Source: Pseudomonas arsenicoxydans (GTDB lineage Bacteria; Pseudomonadota; Gammaproteobacteria; Pseudomonadales; Pseudomonadaceae). From it: a stretch of DNA of 57,699 bases. Within the stretch, counting starts at the first letter, position 1, and each line of letters opens with the position of its first letter. Below are positions 8,494-15,600 of this stretch, in pieces. Below the pieces are notes generated by a model. It was not told where the DNA came from. It did not search any database and saw only the letters and a program-made list of their open reading frames with translations. The stretch spans positions 1-57,699 of the forward strand of contig NZ_RCZE01000021.1 in the NCBI RefSeq assembly GCF_006438915.1. The letters are read 5' to 3'. The position numbers and the translations under genes are program-made.

Positions 8494-10440
8494 ATGTCTT
8501 TGTTCAAACAGCTGTTGATCGCTATCTGTCTGTTCCTGGTGGTCGCCTTCACCGGCAGCTTCATGGTCAGCCTGGAGAGCTCGCGCACCCAGTACGTCAA
8601 CCAGTTGCGTTCGCACGCCCAGGACGCTGCCACGGCGCTGGCGCTGTCCCTGACGCCGAACATCGACGACCCGGCGATGGTCGAGTTGCTGGTCAGTTCG
8701 ATTTTCGACAGCGGCTACTACGCCAGCATCCGCGTCGTTGACCTGAGCAACGACAAAACCATCGTCGAGCGCAGCGGGATTCCGGCGGTGAACAACGTGC
8801 CGGACTGGTTCGTCAAAATGATCGGCCTCGAAGCCGCTGGCGGCGATGCGATTGTCAGCCGTGGCTGGGAGCAGGCGGCGCGGGTCGAGGTGGTCAGCCA
8901 CCCGATGTTCGCGTTGGCCAAGCTGTGGCAGAGCGCGCTGGGCAGCCTCGGCTGGTTGCTGGTCTGCGGCGCCGTAAGTGCGGTGCTGGGCGCGCTGTTG
9001 TTGCGCCGCCAATTGAAACCGCTGGACTACATGGTCCAGCAATCCCACGCCATCGCCCGTCGTGAATTCCTCAGCCTGCCGGAGCTGCCACGCACCCCGG
9101 AACTGCGCCGCGTGGTGCAGGCCATGAATCAGATGGTCGAGAAGCTCAAGGCACTGTTCCAGGAACAGGCTGAGCGCAGTGAAAAACTGCGGGTCGAGTC
9201 CTATCAGGACAACCTGACGGGGCTCGCCAACCGTCGTTATTTCGAGATGCAATTGAACGCCCGGGTGAGCAATCCGGAACAGGCCAGTTCCGGTTATCTG
9301 CTGTTGCTGCGGGTCAAGGACCTGGCCGGTTTGAACCAGCGCTTGGGCGGCCAGCGCACCGACCAGTTGCTGAAAGCGGTGGGCGAGCAATTGTCCCGCG
9401 AGTGTGCCAAATACCCCGAAACCCAGAACCTCGTCACACGGATTCGCGGTGGCGAATTCGCCGTGTTGGCGCCGGGACTGGTGCGCGAAGAAGCGCTGCA
9501 ACTGGCGCAGAACCTCGACAGTGCCTTGGCCAGCCTGCATGCGACGGGCGCTACCGACGTGGCTTCGGTGGCTTCGATCGGGCTGGCGCCGTTCGTTCAT
9601 GGCGACTCCCCACAAGCCGTGCTCGGGCTGGGCGATCAGGCGCTGGCCCAGGCGGAAACCCAGGGTGAGCCGAGCTGGGCGTGTCTGGATCACAGTGCAT
9701 CGGCCAGCGTCGGCGATGACCATCATGCCTGGAACAACTTGCTGGATCAGGCGTTGAATCAGCGGCGCTTCCAGCTGTATTTCCAACCGGTCGTGGCCAG
9801 CCAGGACACGCAACTGGTGCTGCATTACAAAGTGCTGTCGCGCTTGGTCGACGAGCAGGGCCAGACCATTCCTGCCGGGCGTTTCCTGCCGTGGCTGGAG
9901 CGTTTCGGCTGGACCGCACGACTGGATCGGCTGATGCTGGAATTGGTGCTGGAGCAGATGGCGGGCCACGAAGAGTCGCTGGCGCTGAACCTGTCGTCAG
10001 CGACGTTGGGCGATCCGCAAACGCTGAATAAAATTGTCGAGATTTTGCGCGCAAATTCCAATCTGGGGTCGCGCCTGACCCTGGAAATCGGCGAGGAACA
10101 GTTGCCAGAGCAGGCGATGCTGGAAGAGCTGACGCGGCGTCTGCGAGAACTCGGCTTCTCCCTGAGCCTGCAACGCTTTGGCGGACGTTTCAGCATGATC
10201 GGCAACCTGGCGCGGCTTGGGTTGGCGTACCTGAAAATTGATGGTGGATACATTCGGGCGATTGATCAGGAGAGCGACAAGCGCCTGTTTATCGAAGCGA
10301 TCCAGCGCGCGGCGCACAGCATCGATTTGCCGCTGATTGCCGAGCGGGTCGAGACTGAAGGGGAGTTGTCGGTGATTCGGGAGATGGGGATCTATGGCGT
10401 TCAGGGGCAGTTGTTTGGTGAGCCCAAGCCTTGGCAGTGA
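8494..10440 (+). CDS. lapD: LapD, inner-membrane c-di-GMP receptor
   Basis: This 648-residue inside-out signalling protein has TM1 (~5-25), a periplasmic LapD_MoxY_N domain, TM2 (~150-170), HAMP, a degenerate GGDEF domain (RGGEF, 318-322) and a degenerate EAL domain (KVL, 446-448). Both enzyme motifs are non-catalytic, as expected for a receptor that binds c-di-GMP in the EAL domain and then traps LapG in the periplasm. W125 (SRGWEQ) matches the tryptophan known to contact LapG. It is co-transcribed with lapG, with AGGAG overlapping the lapG stop region. Confidence 0.95.
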   Translation: MSLFKQLLIAICLFLVVAFTGSFMVSLESSRTQYVNQLRSHAQDAATALALSLTPNIDDPAMVELLVSSIFDSGYYASIRVVDLSNDKTIVERSGIPAVNNVPDWFVKMIGLEAAGGDAIVSRGWEQAARVEVVSHPMFALAKLWQSALGSLGWLLVCGAVSAVLGALLLRRQLKPLDYMVQQSHAIARREFLSLPELPRTPELRRVVQAMNQMVEKLKALFQEQAERSEKLRVESYQDNLTGLANRRYFEMQLNARVSNPEQASSGYLLLLRVKDLAGLNQRLGGQRTDQLLKAVGEQLSRECAKYPETQNLVTRIRGGEFAVLAPGLVREEALQLAQNLDSALASLHATGATDVASVASIGLAPFVHGDSPQAVLGLGDQALAQAETQGEPSWACLDHSASASVGDDHHAWNNLLDQALNQRRFQLYFQPVVASQDTQLVLHYKVLSRLVDEQGQTIPAGRFLPWLERFGWTARLDRLMLELVLEQMAGHEESLALNLSSATLGDPQTLNKIVEILRANSNLGSRLTLEIGEEQLPEQAMLEELTRRLRELGFSLSLQRFGGRFSMIGNLARLGLAYLKIDGGYIRAIDQESDKRLFIEAIQRAAHSIDLPLIAERVETEGELSVIREMGIYGVQGQLFGEPKPWQ

Positions 10441-10445
10441 GGCTG

Positions 10446-10585
10446 AACGGATCGTTCCCACGCTCTGCGTGGGAATGCAGCCCGTGACGCTCCGCGTCAC
10501 AACAGTGCCAGGCGCAATGCTGGCGGTGAGGCTGGAACGCGGAGCGTCCCTTGAGACGTTCCCACGCGGAGCGTGGGAACGATCG
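10446..10585. repeat. REP-type inverted repeat doublet (GTTCCCACGC family)
   Basis: cgttcccacgctctgcgtgggaa at the left and ttcccacgcggagcgtgggaacg at the right are hairpins in mirror order. They are joined by gtgacgctccgcgtcac and a further ggaacgcggagcgtcc. This is a common intergenic repeat in fluorescent pseudomonads and differs from the CGAGCAAGCCCGCTCCCACA family seen elsewhere in the window. It follows the lapD stop and may act as a transcript end. Confidence 0.75.
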
Positions 10586-10601
10586 GGCCGGGATTTCTGA
10601 A

Positions 10602-10623
10602 GGAAAACTCCTAGGAGATTTCC
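10602..10623. promoter_or_regulatory. Palindrome upstream of DUF6124 promoter, copy 1
   Basis: The 22-bp near-perfect palindrome ggaaa-act-CCTAGG-aga-tttcc is centred ~37 bp upstream of the predicted -35 box, a usual place for an activator site. It is conserved in the second unit. Confidence 0.5.
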
Positions 10624-10649
10624 TTCGAGTCGCGTCGGTTTTGGTGAAC

Positions 10650-10678
10650 TTGTTACGGGTAATGCGCAGGTCTAGTCT
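10650..10678 (+). promoter_or_regulatory. Predicted sigma-70 promoter, copy 1
   Basis: TTGTTA (10650-10655) and TAGTCT (10673-10678) are separated by 17 bp. Transcription would start near 10685, exactly where the first conserved hairpin begins. Confidence 0.6.
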
Positions 10679-10684
10679 GGCCTT

Positions 10685-10928
10685 GTCACTGAATAATCGG
10701 TGACACGGACGTGCAAGTCCGGGTAAAAGACGACGCACAACGCCATTGGTTACGTGACGGGCAGTCATGCTCGCGGTGCTTGTTTTATGGCGGCTGTGCG
10801 TGGGAGATCTTTCTTCCGAGAATGATCTGCCGGGGTCCGTCTGCCCGGTCTTGCACACTCACGCACAGCTGCCACCCATTCGCGTGCAAGCGAACTGTCG
10901 TAGCTCCCAATACAGATGGAGATACAAC
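10685..10928 (+). ncRNA. Structured 5' leader RNA of small gene, copy 1
   Basis: This is a ~244-nt leader. Hairpins in order: TGTCAC/GTGACA (10684-10705); CGGAC-GTGCAA-GTCCG (10706-10721); a long closing stem 10789-10802 with 10860-10873 (14 pairs, one wobble) that encloses hairpin A (10805-10828) and hairpin B (CCGGG/CCCGG, 10830-10848); and TTCGC-GTGCAA-GCGAA (10879-10894). The loop of B (TCCGTCTG, 10836-10843) is complementary to CAGATGGA (10913-10920), which overlaps the GGAG ribosome-binding site. CTTGCAC (10850-10856) is complementary to both GTGCAA loops. The structure was deduced by hand and supported by comparison with copy 2. Confidence 0.65.
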
Positions 10929-11204
10929 ATGTTCAAAGTTACCCCAAATCCACCTTCTCCCCGCAGAGGTCACCTCTTCACCGTCTCCCCCGACATCCCC
11001 ACCGAAGCCCTCCTGGCCAACGCCTCCGAAGACCTGCGCTCCATCAGCGCCATCGCCGCCAATCTGGCAGACGATGTCGAAGGCTCATGCCGTTGCGTCG
11101 CGCTGGGGCTTAGCCGAATGGCAGATGGGGTGCATTTATTGGTAGAGCGGGCGCTGGATCACCTTGAATCGCCAGAGTTGGCGCCGGGTTCGGTCGAGGT
11201 TTAG
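10929..11204 (+). CDS. DUF6124 (DUF3077-like) small protein, copy 1
   Basis: This 91-residue protein of unknown function begins MFKVTPNPPSPRRGHLFTV. It has a predicted helical core (TEALLANASEDLRSISAIAANLADDVEGSCRCVALGLSRMADGVHLLVERALDHLE). It looks like the small DUF6124/DUF3077 proteins found in multiple copies in Pseudomonas. The start at 10929 follows GGAG at 7 nt. The frame is open further upstream, but that part is the structured leader. The copy at 11684 differs by one residue (SVEV against SVKV at the end). No function is claimed. The elaborate leader suggests tight post-transcriptional control. Confidence 0.85.
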   Translation: MFKVTPNPPSPRRGHLFTVSPDIPTEALLANASEDLRSISAIAANLADDVEGSCRCVALGLSRMADGVHLLVERALDHLESPELAPGSVEV

Positions 11205-11232
11205 CAGGGAATTCTTTTGGTGAAATGACTAT

Positions 11233-11330
11233 CGCCTTCGCGAGCAAGCCCGCTCCCACATTGAAACCTCGTCGTTCACGCAAGCTGTGTTCACTGAAGA
11301 TCTAATGTGGGACCGAGCTTGCTCGCGATG
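11233..11330. repeat. REP doublet (REPIN) 1
   Basis: cgccttcgcgagcaagccc and the following cgctcccaca face an inverted copy at 11305-11330, which is slightly degraded (gaccgagcttgctcgcgatgg). It lies directly after the first small gene. Confidence 0.85.
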
Positions 11331-11359
11331 GTGTCAGTGCAGTCGCCAAAAATTCTGAA

Positions 11360-11381
11360 GGAAAACTCCTAGGAGATTTCC
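11360..11381. promoter_or_regulatory. Palindrome upstream of DUF6124 promoter, copy 2
   Basis: This is the same palindrome as at 10602-10623, centred on CCTAGG and kept in the second unit. Confidence 0.5.
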
Positions 11382-11407
11382 CTCGAGTCGCGTCGGTTTT
11401 GGTGAAC

Positions 11408-11436
11408 TTGTTCCGGGTAATGCGCAGGTCTAGTCT
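11408..11436 (+). promoter_or_regulatory. Predicted sigma-70 promoter, copy 2
   Basis: TTGTTC (11408-11413) and TAGTCT (11431-11436) are 17 bp apart. The predicted start is near 11443. Confidence 0.6.
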
Positions 11437-11442
11437 GGCCTT

Positions 11443-11683
11443 GTCACTGAATAATCGGTGACACGGACGTGCAAGTCCGACCACACTGTTTAGGTTGCGC
11501 ATTGCCTTATCTCACGATGAGCATTTGTTTGCTCACTGCTTTATGGCGGCTGCGCGCAGGAGATCCTCGGATCTGCTGGGTGTCCTAAACAGTCCCGGTC
11601 TTGCACACCTGCGCACGGCCGCCACCCTATTCGCGTGCAAGCGAACGGTGACGGTCCCAACTAACTGTTTAGGAAAATCTCTT
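11443..11683 (+). ncRNA. Structured 5' leader RNA of small gene, copy 2
   Basis: This leader has the same architecture as copy 1 despite a divergent centre. The first two hairpins are identical (to 11479). The closing stem is 11545-11560 with 11608-11623 (15 of 16 pairs, two compensated changes against copy 1). Hairpin A is 11561-11574 and hairpin B is CTGGG/CCCGG (11576-11598). The 3' hairpin TTCGC-GTGCAA-GCGAA is 11630-11645. The loop of B, CCTAAACAGT (11584-11593), is the exact reverse complement of ACTGTTTAGG at 11664-11673, which contains the AGGA ribosome-binding site. It is equally complementary to a second ACTGTTTAGG at 11485-11494. CTTGCAC at 11600-11606 again complements both GTGCAA loops. 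Confidence 0.68.
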
Positions 11684-11959
11684 ATGTTTAAAGTAACGCC
11701 AAATCCGCCTTCTCCCCGCAGAGGCCACCTCTTCACCGTCTCCCCCGACATCCCCACCGAAGCCCTCCTGGCCAACGCCTCCGAAGACCTGCGCTCGATC
11801 AGCGCCATCGCCGCCAATCTGGCAGACGATGTCGAAGGCTCATGCCGTTGCGTCGCGCTGGGGCTTAGCCGAATGGCAGATGGGGTGCATTTATTGGTAG
11901 AGCGGGCGCTGGATCACCTTGAATCGCCAGAGTTGGCGCCGGGTTCGGTCAAGGTTTAA
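11684..11959 (+). CDS. DUF6124 (DUF3077-like) small protein, copy 2
   Basis: This 91-residue protein is 90/91 identical to the product at 10929. The few base differences between the two genes are nearly all synonymous and crowd into the first 14 codons, next to the diverged leader. The start follows AGGA with 9 nt spacing, and this ribosome-binding site can be masked by the loop of hairpin B in its own leader. A REP doublet follows. Function is unknown. Confidence 0.85.
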   Translation: MFKVTPNPPSPRRGHLFTVSPDIPTEALLANASEDLRSISAIAANLADDVEGSCRCVALGLSRMADGVHLLVERALDHLESPELAPGSVKV

Positions 11960-11987
11960 CAGGGAATTTTTTTGGTGAAATGACTAT

Positions 11988-12088
11988 CGCCTTCGCGAGC
12001 AAGCCCGCTCCCACATTGAAACTTCGTCGTTCACACAAGCTGTGTTCACTGAAGATCTAATGTGGGAGCGGGCTTGCTCGCGAAGGCG
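11988..12088. repeat. REP doublet (REPIN) 2
   Basis: gccttcgcgagcaagcccgc at the left and gcgggcttgctcgcgaaggc at the right flank a ~50-bp spacer. It is the counterpart of the doublet at 11233, with intact arms. Confidence 0.9.
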
Positions 12089-12116
12089 TCAGCGCAGACA
12101 CCAACAATTTCGGGGG

Positions 12117-12455
12117 TTAGATCAACCCCGTCTCTTCATCATCAATCAAATGACTCAACCCGCCCAACGCTTCACGCGCCTGGGTCCGGTCCATCAATTT
12201 GGCTTGTGCCGCCGGCGGCAGGTCGGTAACGCGGATCACGCCTTTACTGGTCAGCACCTGGATCAAGTCGTCGAGTACCCGGATCATTTCCAGGTCGCTC
12301 TGCTTGAGCTGTTTGAGGCTGGTTTCCATCACTTCGTTGGCATACCAGGCCTGGATTTCATGGTGGTCGGCCGGCAGTGTTTCCGTGGCCTCGGCGTAGG
12401 CTGCGGCTTCCACGCGCACCAACTGGCCTTGCGCATCGCGTTGCACGTAGAACAT
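12117..12455 (-). CDS. Conserved hypothetical protein, 112 aa
   Basis: This small soluble protein has an N-terminal beta segment (MFYVQRDAQGQLVRVEA) and a helical remainder (ANEVMETSLKQLKQSDLEMIRVLDDLIQVLTSKGVI, then LPPAAQAKLMDRTQAREALGG). Homologues in Pseudomonas are often labelled tryptophan synthase beta-like, but it is far too short and shows no PLP-binding region, so that name should not be used. It lies between the duplicated small genes and lapA, on the same strand as lapA and about 150 bp after its end. It could be read from lapA transcripts. No function is known to me. Confidence 0.8.
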   Translation of the reverse strand: MFYVQRDAQGQLVRVEAAAYAEATETLPADHHEIQAWYANEVMETSLKQLKQSDLEMIRVLDDLIQVLTSKGVIRVTDLPPAAQAKLMDRTQAREALGGLSHLIDDEETGLI

Positions 12456-12568
12456 GTGAGCATCCCTCAGAAATGAACCAGCCTCATGCTGTCAGCAGCA
12501 TAGGCCAACTGGACGCGAGTATGCGGTGCGGCGACGAAATCGTCACCGTGGAGAAAGGCACAAACGTG

Positions 12569-12597
12569 ACGGCCGCCCCATAAGGGCGGCCGTTTTT
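12569..12597 (+). terminator. Strong hairpin terminator at the 3' side of lapA
   Basis: acggccgccc (12569-12578) and gggcggccgt (12584-12593) make a perfect 10-bp stem followed by ttttt on the plus strand. On the minus strand no T run follows. It can end lapA transcripts only weakly but would stop plus-strand transcription from running antisense into lapA. Confidence 0.6.
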
Positions 12598-12604
12598 CGT
12601 GGGA

Positions 12605-15600
12605 TCAGCTGTTGTTGTGGTCGACTTTGATGGTCGGGTCGCTGCCGGCAATCAACGAGTGAATGTTGGCAGTGGACCAGTTGTTGCCTTCCAGTTTGAT
12701 CGTCACGTCCGGCGTCGCGGCCGCCGCGTCGCCGGCGTTGAACTTGCCGCCGGAGTTGACTTGCAGCGACGACACGCCATCCACCGTGCTGATCTTCAGG
12801 AAGTTGTCGATAGTGCTTCCGGTCTCGCCCTGCAAAAGATCACGCAGGTCGATGCGGTCGCCTTCGCTGGCCTTGAAGTCCTTGATCACGTCGTTGCCGG
12901 TGTCGCCGGACTTCCACACAAAGGTATCGGCACCCGAGCCGCCCATGAGGATGTCGTTGCCCGAACCGCCCATCAGCGTGTCGTTACCGCTGCCGCCGAG
13001 CAGGATGTCATTGCCCTTGCCGCCGTCGAGGCTGTCGTTGCCGCCCGAGCCGAAGAGAATGTCATTGCCCGCACCACCTAACAGCGTGTCGTTGCCGTCG
13101 TGGGCGCCGGACATATCAAACGCGGTGTAATGCTCGGTGATGAACTGGTGCACGTTGCTGGTAGTGACCTTGCTGACGTCCACACCGGTCTGCTGGGCGA
13201 CGAACGCCTGCATCGCCTGATAACCCTCGCCGGCAATGCCGTTGAAGCTCACCAGGTCGCCGAACAGGATGTCGTTGCCGTCACCGCCATTGACCGTGTC
13301 GGAACCCGGTTGCGTCGCTTCGGTATGACCGACGATCGAGTTGGCCAGGTCTTTCGGATCGATGTTGGTTTGCGCCGTATGGTTCGAGTCGTACGGGCTC
13401 AAGTCGGCGAGAGTGACGCCCTTGTTCAGACCAATGGCTTCAACGTTGGACACATTGCTCAGCAGCGCAAAACTGGACGTGGAGTTATCGACAATCGTCT
13501 GATCACTGCCGCTGCCCGTCGTGTAGGACACCTCGTAAGTACCGTCGCCCTGAGCGTGCAGGGTTCCCACGTCGCTGGCTTTCCAGTTCTTGGAGCCGTT
13601 CAAGGTGTACAGCGTTGCATTCCCGTAACTGTCGATGGTCAGTTTGTGAGTACTGTCGATGGTCGTGGAGAAGGTATCTCCCTGCTTGTAATTGCTGGTT
13701 TTCACCACGTCATCGAGCTTCACGCTGCCGTACAGCGTCGGGTTGGTCTGTTCGCCGCTCTGGTAGTAGTTCGGCTGGCCGTCGGTGATGAAGTAGGTGA
13801 GGTTCTTCGCCCCGGTATTGGCCACGGCTTCAGTGCTCTGGAACCAGTTGGCAGTGGTTTTGAACACGTCTTCGTAGTTGGTCACGCCACCGGACGACAT
13901 GGAGGTCAGAACGGCTTTGAGCAAGGTCAGTGCATTCGGGTCGTTCAGGTTGACCGACACCGATTTGTTGACCTGGGTATCGAAGTCCACCAGGAAGATA
14001 TTCACGGTGCCCGAGTTGCCGCCCATGCTTTGCTTTAGTGTGTTGAACACCGAGGTCAGCGAGTCCTTGGCGGCGCTGATCGATGTTGAGCTCATGCTGC
14101 CAGACGTGTCGACCATGAACGCAATGTTGTAGTTGGTGCCCGGCACCACGGTCAGCCCGCCAATATCGGCGACGATGATGTCGTTGCCGCTGGTGCCAGT
14201 GATGTTGTCATTGCCGGACGTGGCGGTAACGGCGTTGTAGACCGCCGGATTAATCGTGATCGCAATGTCTGTCGTACCGCTGGCTGAACCACCTTGGCTC
14301 TCGGTTGAGATGGCCGTCACTGTCAGCGTGCTGGTACCGGTGGCGTACGGAGCCGGGGTGTAGCTCAACTTGCTCATATCCCAACCGCTGAGGTTGTCGA
14401 TGGCACCGTTAGCGGTAGTGCTGGTGAAAGTGTGCGTGCCGTCGGTCAGCGTCGCACCGGCCGGGATCCCGCTGATCTTGGTGATGGTCTGGGTTTCAGA
14501 ACCATCTTTGTCCGCTGACGTGACCGTCAAGCCCAACGCTACGCTGCCGTTCTCGGCCACCTGAGTCGTGGTGGCGGACACGATCGGTTTATCCGCCACC
14601 GCGGTCACACCAATGTCCAGCGTGGTGCTTGAACCGGTGTTGGTGGTGTAGGACACCGTCGCAACCTTGCCGCTCCAATTGTCGGCAGGGGTAAAGCTGT
14701 AGTCGCCGTTGCTGGCGATCGTCAAGGTGCCGACGCCGGCGATGGTGGCCAGGCCGCCTGCCGTGAAGCTGCCGTTGACCCCAGCCACGGTGAAGCTGGA
14801 AACGCTCAGGGCACTATCGATATCGTGGTCGTTGGTCAGCACGTTGCCGACTGCGCTGTGGTCTTCGTCGACGGTGATCTTGTCAGATTGCAGCACGCTC
14901 GGGTCATCGACCGGGGCGACGTGCACCACCAGTGGCACCGAGGTGCTGGCGCTTGTGGCATCACCGTCTTTGGCGGTGGCCGTTACGGTCAGGTTGATGT
15001 CGCCATTGAAGTTCGCCGGTGGTGTCAGTTTGAGCGTGGACAGGTTCCAGCCTGTGATGTCCACCGAGGTCTTGCCGTCGACAGCATTGAACGAGTGGCT
15101 TGCGGTGCCGTCGGTGAGTGTGGAGCCTGCAGGCACGTTATTCAGCGTGATGGACTTGAGTGTTTCTGAACCATCGACGTCAGTGGTCTTGGCCACGATG
15201 GTGGACAACAGGATCGCGTTGTCTTCAAGGCCCGAGTTGAGCACCTGAGTGACGTTGATATTGTCCAGCACGCCGCCCAGGCTGTTGCTGTCCCCGGCGC
15301 GGAACTCGAGTTTCTGGCTGCCATCGACAGTGACCGGAATGTCAAAGCTGTAGTGCTGCATGCCGGTAGTCGCGGTGTTCAGGGTGCCAATCAGTTGGCT
15401 TCCCCAGTACACATTGATGAGCGAATCAGCCACACCCGCACGCGGTGCATAGTCCAGCGACACGTTGTAGGTGCTGCCGCCCTTGGCATCGATCGTGGTG
15501 TAAAGGTTGCTTGCATCGCCGGCATTACGTTCCAGTTCGATGACCTGATTATCGCCGCCGGCACCGTAGACACTGGCCTTGCCGATTTCGACCATGCCGC

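Larger units (their letters stand above)
10597..11354 (+). repeat. Tandem duplication, unit 1 (758 bp)
   Basis: This unit holds a palindrome, promoter, leader RNA, small gene and REP doublet, and it is repeated at 11355-12112. The first 125 bp are almost identical between units, as are the coding region (most differences in its first 14 codons) and the tail. The centre of the leader differs strongly. Confidence 0.9.
11355..12112 (+). repeat. Tandem duplication, unit 2
   Basis: This is the second copy, directly abutting unit 1 with an offset of 758 bp at the left end. The alignment fades near 12110. The direct tandem arrangement means the gene number can change by unequal recombination. Confidence 0.9.

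Noticed and set aside
12117..12455. Naming the 112-residue protein tryptophan synthase beta
   Set aside because: It is far too short, has no PLP lysine context and no trp genes nearby. The label is a propagated error in databases.
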